Shown: positions 1-9,171, numbered from the stretch's first letter. The stretch is 64,000 nt of DNA from Stenotrophomonas chelatiphaga (GCF_001431535.1 NZ_LDJK01000005.1:62001-126000); one strand, 5' to 3'. Numbers and translations are program-made. The notes: generated from the letters alone by a model not told the origin.

Positions 1-814
1 CCTCATGCCTGCGCTTGGGTGCCGCACCATCAACCGGGGCATCGGCATCGGGCAGCGGCGTGCTCAACTTCGGCGGGTCCATCACCACCACCAGTTCCGC
101 GCCGAAGCCATCGCGACGGTAGGTGCTGCGCAGGCCGACGAAACTGATCGTGGCCGCCGACACCAACCGGGTCGGGATGCTGGGCATCGACAGGCGATCG
201 TAGTCGGAGGTGATCGTCCAGCGCTCACCGGCCACGGGGGCGTTGTAATCCTCGCCTTCCAGCGCGGAGGCGCGCGCCCGCCGGAACACCACCGATGCAG
301 TCTGTTCGGCGGCGTAGTTGTAATAGTCGCGCACCTGGGTCTGGCGGTCTTCAAAGGCACGGTCGGACGGTGCGCGCCCGCTGAAGAACAGGTACGCATA
401 GGCGTAGCGGGCCGCTTCCAGCCAGGCATCCACCGCCGCATCGCTCATGGGTTCCTTGTCGGCGTGCTTGGGCTTGGGGCTGAGCGCCAACGCGGTCTGC
501 ACCCACAGCTCGGACAACGCCGACATGCGCTGTTCGGTACTGATGCCATGGGTATCCAGCAGCGTCCTGCGGCATACCACCACATCCTTGCCACACTGGC
601 TGGCGTCCAGCCCGACCACGCTCAGCGTTTCCTGCGACGCCGCGCTCAGCTTTCCAGTGGTCAGCACGTCGGACCGCTTGGTGGTCAGGTAGTCCGTGTT
701 GGCGACCTGCTTCACCGTCACCATCGCGCAGCCACTGCCGATCAGCAGCACGCTGGCTGCCAGCAGCAGGCGCAGGCGGCGCTGCCAGTCCAGGGGGAAT
801 GCAGCGGCCATCAT
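1..814 (-). CDS. Exported putative lipoprotein, possible alpha/beta hydrolase, cut by window edge
   Basis: The reading frame is open from ATG at 814 to the window edge (271 codons, no stop). The N-terminus has basic residues, a hydrophobic stretch and a Cys near residue 31 in the context LIGSGC, a weak lipobox, so export and lipidation are likely. The start overlaps the stop of the upstream DUF4105 gene by ATGA, which implies translational coupling. The visible part contains an AYAYLF segment and a region rich in charged and Tyr residues (DRQTQVRDYYNY), reminiscent of the N-terminal region of large lipoproteins that end in an alpha/beta-hydrolase domain. The catalytic part would lie outside the window, so this function is inference. 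Confidence 0.6.
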   Translation of the reverse strand, partial: MMAAAFPLDWQRRLRLLLAASVLLIGSGCAMVTVKQVANTDYLTTKRSDVLTTGKLSAASQETLSVVGLDASQCGKDVVVCRRTLLDTHGISTEQRMSALSELWVQTALALSPKPKHADKEPMSDAAVDAWLEAARYAYAYLFFSGRAPSDRAFEDRQTQVRDYYNYAAEQTASVVFRRARASALEGEDYNAPVAGERWTITSDYDRLSMPSIPTRLVSAATISFVGLRSTYRRDGFGAELVVVMDPPKLSTPLPDADAPVDGAAPKRRHE

Positions 815-1824
815 GGTTGGTCTTCCTGTGCGGTACCGGGAACGCCGCGGCGTATCCAGGCAGAGAAATCATTCTGCGCCTGCGGCTGCAGCGCACGCGC
901 GGTGATCCGTGCACGTGCCTTCAGCGTGGCGAAGGAATAGCCCGGCGCCAGCGCACCCTGGTCAAAGGCATACTCGTCCAGGTAGCCCGACGCCAGCAGG
1001 CGGTAGTCCAGCGGCAGCCCCGGCGCGATGTGGCGCGCCAGGTCGAACACGATGGTGGTGCAGTTGCTGGTCAGCGTGTTGTAGAACGCAGGAGCGGCAT
1101 CCAGGCTGCGCGCCTGGTCGATGTAGCCGGTGAACAGCGTGCGCAGCTGCGCCTGGCTCAGCGCGTGCAGGCGGTACAGATAGACATCTTCGCCGCGTGC
1201 ATTGGTACGCGTGCGGATGATGTCGGTTTCCTCCGACGCCACCAGGGTCATCTCGAACTTGCGGAAGAAGCCGCCCAGCGCGGAGAACGACTCGCCACGT
1301 TCCTTGCGGATTTCCAGCGAGAACACCAGCTGGCGTCCGTCGGCGAAGCCGAACGACACCAGCGTGTGGGCGATGGCCGGGCCCATCCAGTACGACATCA
1401 CCAGATCGGCCGAGCGCAGCTGCTGCAGGTCGTACTCACGGCGTACCCAGCGTGCGTCGTAGTCCTGTTCGCTGCGCCAGGTGAAATCACGCACGTTGTC
1501 CAACACCACGTGGTGCCCATCAAAGGCGACCACGTGCAGGCGCTCAGCCACGTCATCGGCCCAGACGCGGTCCTGGCTGGGGCTCAGCGCGGTCCACCAC
1601 AGGGCGGCACAGGCCATGCCCAGCACGTAGGCCGATCCCACCCGCCGGTCGGCGCGTCCGCGCGCAACGCGCAGTGCCATCCAGCCCGCAGCGAGCAGCC
1701 AGGCCAGCGCCAGCAGCCCTGCCAGCCATACCGGCCCGGGCATCTGGTAGAACAGCAGCCCGCCGGCCCACAGGGCGCCAAGCAGCATGATGATCGCGAT
1801 CGTCCAACGTCCTGCTGCCTTCAC
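811..1824 (-). CDS. DUF4105 (Lnb N-terminal periplasmic domain) membrane protein
   Basis: A 337-residue protein. Two or three hydrophobic helices occupy roughly residues 5-100, followed by a soluble, probably periplasmic domain. That domain carries the features I associate with DUF4105: an RTRTNARGEDVYLYRL segment followed by a TSNCTT motif with a conserved Asn-Cys. DUF4105 has been linked to the Bacteroides lipoprotein N-acyltransferase Lnb, where this domain is the periplasmic module; whether this protein acylates anything is inference. Its stop overlaps the start of the next gene, a probable lipoprotein, by four bases, so the two are almost certainly made together. Confidence 0.8.
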   Translation of the reverse strand: MKAAGRWTIAIIMLLGALWAGGLLFYQMPGPVWLAGLLALAWLLAAGWMALRVARGRADRRVGSAYVLGMACAALWWTALSPSQDRVWADDVAERLHVVAFDGHHVVLDNVRDFTWRSEQDYDARWVRREYDLQQLRSADLVMSYWMGPAIAHTLVSFGFADGRQLVFSLEIRKERGESFSALGGFFRKFEMTLVASEETDIIRTRTNARGEDVYLYRLHALSQAQLRTLFTGYIDQARSLDAAPAFYNTLTSNCTTIVFDLARHIAPGLPLDYRLLASGYLDEYAFDQGALAPGYSFATLKARARITARALQPQAQNDFSAWIRRGVPGTAQEDQP

Positions 1825-1916
1825 TGTGGTGCTGTCACTTCATCCGTGGGGCGCCTAGTTAGCCACAAGCTGCGTCGGGGCGGAATGGATGCCTGTTCAG
1901 GTTGCGCCGGAAGGCG

Positions 1917-1937
1917 CTACGACCAACGGTCGTCACC
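1917..1937. repeat. GTAG-type REP unit (GACC/GGTC subfamily)
   Basis: The palindrome ACGACC-AAC-GGTCGT lies at 1919-1933, with CTAC (GTAG on the minus strand) at 1917-1920 and a TCACCCA flank. The same core recurs at 44065-44136. It sits between divergent genes, 46 bases upstream of the GFA-type start. Confidence 0.6.
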
Positions 1938-1982
1938 CACCGATACCTGGTACACAATGCGGACATCCACGTGGAGCACCCC

Positions 1983-2396
1983 ATGGGCATCAGATCGGTT
2001 GCCGGAATCCCGGTCAACGAGCACCACACCGCCACCTGCCATTGCGGCGCGGTTGAGCTGCGGCTGCACCTGCCGGACGGCATCGTCGAACCCCGTCGTT
2101 GCGATTGTTCGATGTGCCGAAGGCGCGGCGCCATCACCGCCAGCGTTCCGGAAGACGGCCTGCAGGTGGTGCGCGGCGCCGAACAGCTGCGGCTGTATCA
2201 GTTCAACACGCACGTGGCCGAACACTGGTTCTGCAGCGTCTGCGGCATCTACACCCATCACCGGCGGCGCTCCAATCCACGCGAGTTCGGCTACAACGTG
2301 GCCTGCCTGCAGGGCATCGACCCGTTCGCGCTCGGCGAGGTGCCCACCAACGATGGAGTGCACCACCCGGCGGACCGCACAGCAGACCGCCCGTAA
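1983..2396 (+). CDS. GFA/CENP-V family zinc protein
   Basis: A 137-residue protein of the glutathione-dependent formaldehyde-activating (GFA) superfamily. It has the typical Cys pattern: CHCGAV near the N-terminus, CDCSMCRR about 25 residues later, and FCSVCGIYTHHRR in the middle. The cysteines bind structural zinc, and the second set contributes the site that in Gfa binds glutathione. The ATG at 1983 is preferred because GGAG lies six bases upstream; a longer frame from 1902 would run through a REP palindrome. It stands alone and divergent to the DUF4105 gene. Most members of this superfamily are not true Gfa, so the substrate is unknown. Confidence 0.85.
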   Translation: MGIRSVAGIPVNEHHTATCHCGAVELRLHLPDGIVEPRRCDCSMCRRRGAITASVPEDGLQVVRGAEQLRLYQFNTHVAEHWFCSVCGIYTHHRRRSNPREFGYNVACLQGIDPFALGEVPTNDGVHHPADRTADRP

Positions 2397-2400
2397 GCCG

Positions 2401-2580
2401 TCAGTGGCGGCTGCGGCGGGACGGCGCGGCGACTTTCTGCCACGGGGAGATCGCCATGCGCCCGGCACGCGCGGGGCGCTTGAGGGTCAGCCGGCGCGCG
2501 TGCGCTTCTGGCAAGGCTTCCGGTGCGGGGGCAACCGGCACCGAGGCCGGAACGGCAAGCAGTCGGTCAATGAGCCACAT
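2401..2580 (-). CDS. Small basic hypothetical protein (59 aa)
   Basis: Too short for most gene finders. The ATG at 2580 follows a GGAGA at a seven-base distance, and the frame closes at 2401 after 59 codons. It starts MWLIDRLLAVPAS, is rich in Ala, Pro and Arg and ends in Arg/His residues. It lies just upstream, in transcription order, of nothing recognisable, and downstream of the RND genes on the same strand, so it may be a tail of that transcript. I do not recognise a family; coding status rests only on the ribosome-binding site and length. Confidence 0.4.
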   Translation of the reverse strand: MWLIDRLLAVPASVPVAPAPEALPEAHARRLTLKRPARAGRMAISPWQKVAAPSRRSRH

Positions 2581-2692
2581 GGCAGGTCTCCGTTGGGGGC
2601 GGGTGCGTCCACCCTATCCCCGCCCCGGCGACCGCCATGTGATCCGGCAATGACACCGCGATGACCGCGCTGAACGGCACCGCCCAGCCGAT

Positions 2693-5600
2693 TCAGGCGG
2701 GCGTTTTCCGCCGCGACAGCCCGCGTACCAGCACGAAGAACAACGGCACCAGCAGGATCGCCAGCACCGTGCCGGACACCATCCCGCCGATCACGCTGAC
2801 ACCGATCTCGCGGCGGCTTACCGCCCCGGCGCCGGTCGCCAGGGCCAGCGGCACCACGCCGGCCACGAACGCCAGCGAGGTCATCACGATCGGCCGCAGT
2901 CGCAGGCGCGCACCCTCCAGGGCTGCCTCCACCGCCGTGCGGCCCGCGTTGTATTCGGCCTCGGCGAACTCCACGATCAGGATCGCGTTCTTGGCCGACA
3001 GGCCTATGGTGGTCAGCAGGCCGACCTGGAAGTAGATGTCGTTGATGAAACCCGCACCGGTCGTGGCCAGCACCGTGCCCAGCACCCCCAACGGGATCAC
3101 CAGCACCACTGCCACCGGCACCGACCAGCTTTCGTACAACGCCGCCAGGCACAGGAAAATGAACGCGATCGAGGCCAGGTACAGCCACAGCGTCTGGCTG
3201 CTCGCCATCTGCTCCTGGTAGGACAGGCCACTCCACTGCAGGCTGACACCCTGCTCTTGGCCCACCAGCTGCTGCATGCGCTGCATGGCCTGGCCAGAGC
3301 TGCTGCCCTCGGCGGCACTGCCCTGCAGCTCCATCGCCGGCAGCCCGTTGAAGCGCTGCTGCAGCTGCGGGCCACGCGTCCAGTGGCTGCTGGCGAAGCT
3401 GGCGAAGGAGGCCATCTGGCCATCGCTGCCACGCACGTACCACTGGCCGATGTCTTCCGGTACCGACCGGTACGGCTGGTCGCCCTGCATGTACACGCGC
3501 TTGACCCGGCCACGGTCGAGGAAGTCGTTGATGTAGCTGCCGCCCCACGCTGCCGACAAGGTGGAATTGATATCCGCCTGCGACAGGCCCAGCGCACTGG
3601 CCTGCGCATGGTCGATGTCCAGCTGCAGCTGCGCCTTGTCACCCAGGCCGTTCAGCCGCACCGAAGACAACCCGGCATCGGCGTTGGCCGCCTGCACCAC
3701 GCGCTGCTGCGCACCCTGCAGGGATTGGCGGCCCGCCGCGCTGCTGTCCTGCAGCCACAGCTCGAAGCCGCTGGACTGCCCCAGCCCACGCACTGCCGGC
3801 GGAGACAGCACGTTGACCTTGGCATCCACCAGCCCGGCGAAGTGCTTGTTGGCCCGGCCGATGATCGCCGCGGCACTGTTGTCGGCATCGCGCTCGCTCC
3901 ACGGCTTCAGCGCCACGAAGCCCTGGCCGGCGTTCTGCCCGGTGCCGGCGTTGTTGCGCCCGACCACCACGAAGGCCACGTCGACATTCTGCTTTTCGTT
4001 CTCGCGGAAATAGCGTCCGATCTCCTCGCCCAACGCCTCCGTCCTGGCCATCGGCGTGCCTTCGGGCGTATTGAACTGGAACATCACCAGGCCCTGGTCT
4101 TCCACCGGCAGGAAGCCGGTCGGCATGCGCGTATACAACAGCCCGACCGCGACCAGCACCACGAGATAGAAGGCCATCCAGCGCCGTGGGTGGGCCACGA
4201 TCCGGCCCAGCCGTCCCTGGTAGGCCTGCTGGGTACGCTCCACGCCGCGGTTGAACCAGCGGAAGAAGCGGCCCGGTGGGCGCTCCTTGTCGGCCGGCTT
4301 GAGCAGGGTGGCGCACAGCGCCGGCGTCAGGGTCAGCGCCACCAGCGCCGACAGCGCCATCGCCGATGCGATGGTGACGGAGAACTGCCGGTAGATGATG
4401 CCGGTGGCTCCGCCGAACATCGCCATCGGCAGGAACACCGCGCCCAGCACCACGGTGATGCCGATCAGCGCACCGGTGATCTCACCCATCGAACGTTCGG
4501 TTGCCTCGCGTGGTGGCAGGCCTTCCTCGTGGATGATGCGCTCCACGTTCTCCACCACCACGATCGCATCGTCCACCAGCAGGCCGATCGCCAGCACCAT
4601 CGCGAACAGGGTCAGCGTGTTGATGGTGAACCCGGCAACCGCCAGGATGCCGAACGTACCCAGCAGCACCACCGGCACGGTGATGGCCGGAATCAACGTG
4701 GCACGCAGGTTCTGCAGGAACAGGAACATCACCACGACCACCAGCAGGATCGCTTCGATCAGGGTGTGCACCACCCCTTCCACGGACACCCGCACGAACG
4801 GCGTGCTGTCGCGCGGATAGGCCACCTGCAGGCCCGGCGGGAAGGTCGGCTTGAGCCGCTCCATCTCCGCGCGGATCGCATCGGCGGTGGCCAGCGCGTT
4901 GGCGCCCGACGCCAGCGTCACCGAAAAACCCGCGGCCGGATAGCCGTTGAGGAAGCTGCTCATCGTGTAGCCTTCCGCGCCGATCTCCACCCGCGCTACC
5001 TGGCCCAGGGTGACCGCCGCACCATTGGGCAGTGTCTTCAGGATGATCTCGCGGAACTGTTCGGGGGTCTGCAGCCGCGACTGCGCGGTCACCGTGGCAT
5101 TGAGCCGCTGGTCGGCCGCCGCCGGCAGCGCGCCGAGCTCGCCGGCGGTCACCTGGGTGTTCTGCGCTTCCACCGCGGTGCGGATGTCCGAGGGCATCAG
5201 GCCATAGGCACGCAGCTGGTGGGGATCCATCCAGATCCGCATCGCGTACGGTGCACCGAACACATCGATCTCGCCGACGCCGGGAATCCGGCTCATCGGA
5301 TCCTGCACGCTGCTGGTCAGGAAGTCCGACACGTCCACGCGCTGCATCCGCCCGGTGGTGTCATACAGCGCCACCACCATCAGCGCATCGCCCTGCGATT
5401 TGGCGACCGTCACCCCCTGCTGCTGCACCTCCTGGGGCAGGCGGTTGATGGCCTGGTTGACGCTGTTCTGCACCTGCACCTGGGCGATATCCGGATCGGC
5501 CCGCTGGTCGAAGGTGACGGTGATGCGCGACTGCCCGTTGGACGAACTGGTGGACGAGAAATACAGCAGGTTGTCGATGCCCTTGATCTGCTGTTCGATC

Positions 5601-5794
5601 ACCTGGGTGACGCTGTCTTCCACCGTCTGCGCGGAGGCGCCGGTGTAGCGGGCGGTGATGTTGATCTGCGGCGGGGCGATGTCCGGGTACTGTTCCACCG
5701 GCAGCTGGACGACCGCCATGCTGCCCAGCGCCATGATGCAGATCGCCAGCACCCAGGCAAAGATGGGGCGATGGATGAAGAAGCGCGAGAGCAT
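2693..5794 (-). CDS. RND (HAE1 family) multidrug efflux inner-membrane transporter
   Basis: A 1033-residue proton-driven resistance-nodulation-division pump of the AcrB/MexB type. It starts MLSRFFIHRPIFAWVLA (TM1) and contains LPVEQYPDIAPPQI, the DD proton-relay motif in GLLVDDAIVVVENVER near residue 405 (TM4) and the relay Lys in GLSAKNAILIVEFAE (TM10). It forms a tripartite pump with the membrane-fusion protein just upstream (seven-base gap) and an outer-membrane channel encoded elsewhere; no channel gene follows. The arrangement of pump pair divergent from a response-regulator/kinase pair, without an outer-membrane gene, resembles smeYZ/smeRySy of S. maltophilia rather than smeABC. Assignment to one Sme system cannot be made by eye. 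Confidence 0.95.
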   Translation of the reverse strand: MLSRFFIHRPIFAWVLAICIMALGSMAVVQLPVEQYPDIAPPQINITARYTGASAQTVEDSVTQVIEQQIKGIDNLLYFSSTSSSNGQSRITVTFDQRADPDIAQVQVQNSVNQAINRLPQEVQQQGVTVAKSQGDALMVVALYDTTGRMQRVDVSDFLTSSVQDPMSRIPGVGEIDVFGAPYAMRIWMDPHQLRAYGLMPSDIRTAVEAQNTQVTAGELGALPAAADQRLNATVTAQSRLQTPEQFREIILKTLPNGAAVTLGQVARVEIGAEGYTMSSFLNGYPAAGFSVTLASGANALATADAIRAEMERLKPTFPPGLQVAYPRDSTPFVRVSVEGVVHTLIEAILLVVVVMFLFLQNLRATLIPAITVPVVLLGTFGILAVAGFTINTLTLFAMVLAIGLLVDDAIVVVENVERIIHEEGLPPREATERSMGEITGALIGITVVLGAVFLPMAMFGGATGIIYRQFSVTIASAMALSALVALTLTPALCATLLKPADKERPPGRFFRWFNRGVERTQQAYQGRLGRIVAHPRRWMAFYLVVLVAVGLLYTRMPTGFLPVEDQGLVMFQFNTPEGTPMARTEALGEEIGRYFRENEKQNVDVAFVVVGRNNAGTGQNAGQGFVALKPWSERDADNSAAAIIGRANKHFAGLVDAKVNVLSPPAVRGLGQSSGFELWLQDSSAAGRQSLQGAQQRVVQAANADAGLSSVRLNGLGDKAQLQLDIDHAQASALGLSQADINSTLSAAWGGSYINDFLDRGRVKRVYMQGDQPYRSVPEDIGQWYVRGSDGQMASFASFASSHWTRGPQLQQRFNGLPAMELQGSAAEGSSSGQAMQRMQQLVGQEQGVSLQWSGLSYQEQMASSQTLWLYLASIAFIFLCLAALYESWSVPVAVVLVIPLGVLGTVLATTGAGFINDIYFQVGLLTTIGLSAKNAILIVEFAEAEYNAGRTAVEAALEGARLRLRPIVMTSLAFVAGVVPLALATGAGAVSRREIGVSVIGGMVSGTVLAILLVPLFFVLVRGLSRRKTPA

Positions 5795-5801
5795 GCGCGG
5801 G

Positions 5802-6950
5802 TCAGTCCTTGTTCGCTGCGGCGGGCGCTGCAGGCGCCGGGCCCACGGTCACCCTGGCCCCATCGGCCAGCCCCTGCCGGCCGCTGGTCACGATGCGCTC
5901 GCCCGGCTGCAGTCCATCCAGCACCAGCCACTGGTCCCCCACCGCACGCACGGTGCGGAACTCACGCTGGCGCACGATGTCCTGTGCATCCACCACCCAG
6001 GCCAGTGCATTGCCACGGGCACTGCGGTCCACCACCGCCTGCGGCACCAGCAGGGCCTGCTGGCGCGTGCCCTGCCCGACCATCGCGCGCACGTACATGC
6101 CCGGCAACAGCTGCCCGTCCGGGTTCGGGAAGGTGGCTCGCAGCGTGATGCTGCCGGTGCCCGGATCCACGTCCAGATCGGCGAACTGCAGCGTGCCCGG
6201 CAGCGGATACTCGCTGCCGTCGGAAAGCTTCAGCGTCACCGGCGTGGTCGAATCCTGCACCCCGCCTTCGGCCACCGCCCGGCGCAGCGCCAGGAACTCG
6301 TTGCTGGACTGGGTGATGTCCACGTTCATCGGATCCAGCCGCTGGATCTTGGCCAGCGGCTCGGCCTGGCCGGAGGTCACCAGCGCACCGGGAGTGAACA
6401 GCGCGCGGCCGATACGCCCGCCGATGGGCGCGGAAACCGCGGCAAAGCGCAGGTTGGTGCGCGCGGTTTCCACCACCGCGGCCGCCGCATCCACCGCCGC
6501 CGCGGACTGCTTGGCGGTGGCCAGCGCATCGTCCACGTCCTGGCGCGAACTCAGCTGTTCCCTGCCCAGTGCCTGCAGGCGCTGCGCGCGCAGGCCCTCG
6601 GCCACTGCCGTGGCCTGGGCGGTGCGCAGGTTGGCCTGGGCCTCGTTGGCCGCGGCCTGGTACAGCGCCGGTTCGATCTGGAACAAGGGCTGCCCGGGCT
6701 TGACCACCGCGCCTTCTTCAAACAGGCGCTTCAGCAGCACGCCCGATACCTGCGGCCGTACGTCCGATTCCTCCGAGGCCGCCGTGCGTCCGGGCAGTTC
6801 CTGCTGCAGCGGCACGGCCTGCGCCTGCAGGGTGAGTACCTGCACGGTGGGCGGGACCGGCGCCTGCTCGGCTTTTTCACGGCTGCAGGCAGCAAGGATC
6901 AGGCAGGTCATGCCGGCACACGCCAGCCTGCGGGGAGCGGAAAGCCACAT
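5802..6950 (-). CDS. RND periplasmic membrane-fusion lipoprotein
   Basis: A 382-residue periplasmic adaptor of the HlyD/AcrA family. The chosen ATG at 6950 gives a clear signal with lipobox LAAC (CLILAACSRE), so the mature protein is lipid-anchored. The biotinyl-lipoyl half motif VRPQVSGVLLKRLFEEGAVVKPGQPLFQI, read in parts, is near residues 65-95. A helical hairpin rich in Ala/Gln follows, then the second lipoyl half (SAPIGGRIGR) and the beta-barrel region. The longer upstream frame to 7040 lacks a signal and crosses the promoter. It is first in a two-gene operon with the pump and divergent from the two-component genes. Confidence 0.94.
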   Translation of the reverse strand: MWLSAPRRLACAGMTCLILAACSREKAEQAPVPPTVQVLTLQAQAVPLQQELPGRTAASEESDVRPQVSGVLLKRLFEEGAVVKPGQPLFQIEPALYQAAANEAQANLRTAQATAVAEGLRAQRLQALGREQLSSRQDVDDALATAKQSAAAVDAAAAVVETARTNLRFAAVSAPIGGRIGRALFTPGALVTSGQAEPLAKIQRLDPMNVDITQSSNEFLALRRAVAEGGVQDSTTPVTLKLSDGSEYPLPGTLQFADLDVDPGTGSITLRATFPNPDGQLLPGMYVRAMVGQGTRQQALLVPQAVVDRSARGNALAWVVDAQDIVRQREFRTVRAVGDQWLVLDGLQPGERIVTSGRQGLADGARVTVGPAPAAPAAANKD

Positions 6951-7031
6951 CGGGGATGTTTCCTGGGGAGGAACGTGGAAGGTCTGGCGGCGAATATAGA
7001 AGACCCGGGCCACGCTGGACGTGGATTCCAG

Positions 7032-7047
7032 ATGAAACATTTTTCAT
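7032..7047. promoter_or_regulatory. Palindromic operator candidate between efflux genes and two-component genes
   Basis: The 16-base inverted repeat ATGAAACATTTTTCAT (arms ATGAAA and TTTCAT, four-base centre) lies in the 154-base divergent intergenic region. It is AT-rich in an otherwise GC-rich setting and is well placed to control both operons. It is a natural candidate for binding by the OmpR-type regulator encoded next to it. Confidence 0.5.
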
Positions 7048-7104
7048 TTGCAGTCCCTGCCCCGGGTTGCGAGGATGCATCGGACCTCCTTTCCGTATCG
7101 GTCC

Positions 7105-7788
7105 ATGCCGCGCGTACTGACCATAGAAGACGACGCCGTCACCGCCGAAGAGATCGCCACGGAGCTGCGCAGCCATGGCTTCGAGGTCGAGCTGGCCGCC
7201 GATGGCATCGCCGGGCTGGCACTGGCCCGACACGGGGGCTACGACGTGATCACGCTGGACCGCATGCTGCCCGGGCTGGATGGCCTGGCCGTGGTGGCAC
7301 GCCTGCGCAACGAGGGCATCACCACCCCGGTGCTGATGATCAGCGCGCTGTCGGACGTGGATGAACGCGTGCGCGGGCTGCGCGCCGGCGGCGATGACTA
7401 CCTGACCAAACCGTTCGCGTCCGATGAAATGTCCGCACGCGTGGAAGTGCTGCTGCGGCGCCATGCGCAGGTGGCGCCAGCGGACAGCCAACTGCGGGTG
7501 GGCGACCTGGAACTGGACCTGATGGCGCGCTGCGCGCGTCGCGGCGGGCAGGAAATCAGCCTGCTGCCCACCGAATTCAAGCTGCTGGAGTTCCTGATGC
7601 GCAATGCCGGCCAGGTGCTCAGCCGCACCATGCTGTTCCAGGAAGTGTGGGGCTACCACTTCGACCCCGGCACCAACCTGATCGAGGTCCACATCGGCCG
7701 CCTGCGCCGCCGCATCGAACAACCGGGCCGGCTGCAGCCGATCAAGACCGTACGAGGAACCGGCTATGTCTTCGACCCGGCTTACTGA
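7105..7788 (+). CDS. OmpR/PhoB-family response regulator
   Basis: A 227-residue regulator when read from ATG at 7105 (MPRVLTIEDD). The receiver domain has acidic residues E8-D9-D10, phospho-acceptor D52 in ITLDRMLPG and the Lys of YLTKPFASD near residue 102. The C-terminal winged-helix domain ends RTVRGTGY-like (KTVRGTGYVFDP). An ATG at 7048 would extend the protein without any homology to receiver domains. The stop lies 23 bases inside the histidine kinase gene, so the pair is co-translated. Divergence from the RND operon suggests it controls that pump, as SmeR/SmeRy do in S. maltophilia. Confidence 0.93.
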   Translation: MPRVLTIEDDAVTAEEIATELRSHGFEVELAADGIAGLALARHGGYDVITLDRMLPGLDGLAVVARLRNEGITTPVLMISALSDVDERVRGLRAGGDDYLTKPFASDEMSARVEVLLRRHAQVAPADSQLRVGDLELDLMARCARRGGQEISLLPTEFKLLEFLMRNAGQVLSRTMLFQEVWGYHFDPGTNLIEVHIGRLRRRIEQPGRLQPIKTVRGTGYVFDPAY

Positions 7789-9151
7789 GGGCTGGCGCTC
7801 GTCCAGCAGCCGGTTGCTCGGCCTGTATTCGCTGTTGTTCATCGCCTGGTCCAGCGTGCTGCTGGGGGTGATGTACTGGCGCGTCTCGGATTACCTGGAT
7901 GGCCTGTCCGAATCGGCGCTGCTGCAGCGCGCGCACCTGTTCCAGCGCTTCCAGGGCCCCACCATGGACGAAGCGCTCAGTGACAGCCTGCGCTATGACA
8001 TCCACGGCACCTACGCCTACGGTGTGTTCACCGAACAGGGCAAGCATCTTTCCGGACCGCTGATCGCGATGCCCCACGGTGTACAGCCCGACCAGCGCTC
8101 GCGCGAAATTCCCGGCTGGCGACTGGCCGATGGGGTGCGCGCCGAAAGCGGGCGTGCGCTGGCCGTCCGCACCCAGGACGACCGCGTGCTGGTGCTGGTA
8201 CGGCAGAGCGGCAAGCTGACCGCGGTCAACAGCATCATCCTCGATGCACTGTGGTGGGGCGTGTCACTGACCGTGATTCCCGGGCTGGCCGGCTGGCATT
8301 TCCTGCGGCGCCGCCCGCTCAAGCGCATCCAGCAGATCGAAGCGGCCACCAACCGGATCATCGCCGGTGACCTGGGCCAACGCCTGCCGGTGTCCGACCG
8401 CCGCGATGAGATCGACCGCCTGTCCAGCATCGTCAACGCCATGCTGGAGCGCATCGAACAGTTGATGACCGAAGTGAAAGGCGTGTGCGACAGCATCGCG
8501 CACGACCTGCGTACCCCGCTCACCCGCCTGCGCGCGCATCTTTACCGCACCCGCGTGGCGCTGGGCGATGACGGCCCGCAGGCGATGCAGATCGACCGCG
8601 CCCTGGCCGAAACCGATCTGCTGATGACCCGCTTCAGCGCGCTGCTGCGGGTATCGGAACTGGAGAGCGGCCAACGTCGTTCGGCGTTCGAAGACGTGCA
8701 GGTCGCCGCGCTGCTGGAGGAACTGCACGCGTTCTACCTGCCACTGGCGGAAGAGAAAGAGCAGACGCTGGAGCTGGAAATCGGCGACGGCGCAAGCACC
8801 CTGCGCGGCGACCGCGAACTGCTGTTCGAAGCCCTGGCCAACCTGCTGTCCAATGCCATCCGCTTCACCCCCGAACACGGCCGGATCGTGCTGCGCGTGG
8901 TGGAAGACCAGGGCGCGCCGCGCATCGACATCATCGACTCCGGTCCCGGCATCCCTGCCGAAGACCGCGAGCTGGTGTTCCAGCGCTTCTACCGGGGCCA
9001 GAACGAGTCCGGGCGGGCCGAGGGCTTCGGCTTGGGGCTTTCCATCGTGGCTGCCATTGCAGGGCTGCATGGCTTCCGGCTGCGCGCCGGCGGTGCCGAC
9101 GACGGAGGTGCGTGGTTGAGTCTGCGCTGCGCGCCCGAGTCTCCGGTCTGA
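7766..9151 (+). CDS. Sensor histidine kinase, partner of the adjacent response regulator
   Basis: A 461-residue membrane kinase. TM1 is at about residues 18-38, a periplasmic sensor segment of roughly 110 residues follows, and TM2 is near 155-175. HAMP-like sequence leads to the H-box SIAHDLRTPLTRLR with phospho-His at residue 246, then the N-box (ALANLLSNAIRFTPE), the G1 box DSGPGIP and the G2 box GFGLGLSI. It overlaps the regulator gene by 23 bases. The short periplasmic domain has no recognised ligand fold. Likely it senses envelope or drug stress and phosphorylates D52 of its partner. Confidence 0.93.
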   Translation: MSSTRLTEGWRSSSSRLLGLYSLLFIAWSSVLLGVMYWRVSDYLDGLSESALLQRAHLFQRFQGPTMDEALSDSLRYDIHGTYAYGVFTEQGKHLSGPLIAMPHGVQPDQRSREIPGWRLADGVRAESGRALAVRTQDDRVLVLVRQSGKLTAVNSIILDALWWGVSLTVIPGLAGWHFLRRRPLKRIQQIEAATNRIIAGDLGQRLPVSDRRDEIDRLSSIVNAMLERIEQLMTEVKGVCDSIAHDLRTPLTRLRAHLYRTRVALGDDGPQAMQIDRALAETDLLMTRFSALLRVSELESGQRRSAFEDVQVAALLEELHAFYLPLAEEKEQTLELEIGDGASTLRGDRELLFEALANLLSNAIRFTPEHGRIVLRVVEDQGAPRIDIIDSGPGIPAEDRELVFQRFYRGQNESGRAEGFGLGLSIVAAIAGLHGFRLRAGGADDGGAWLSLRCAPESPV

Positions 9152-9171
9152 TCCACGCGCGCCGCGCCTGC

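Noticed and set aside
3257-6148. A 963-codon plus-strand open frame opposite the RND pump
   Set aside because: Antisense shadow of a GC-rich gene; composition His/Arg/Gln-rich with no domain, while the minus strand has a perfect RND protein.
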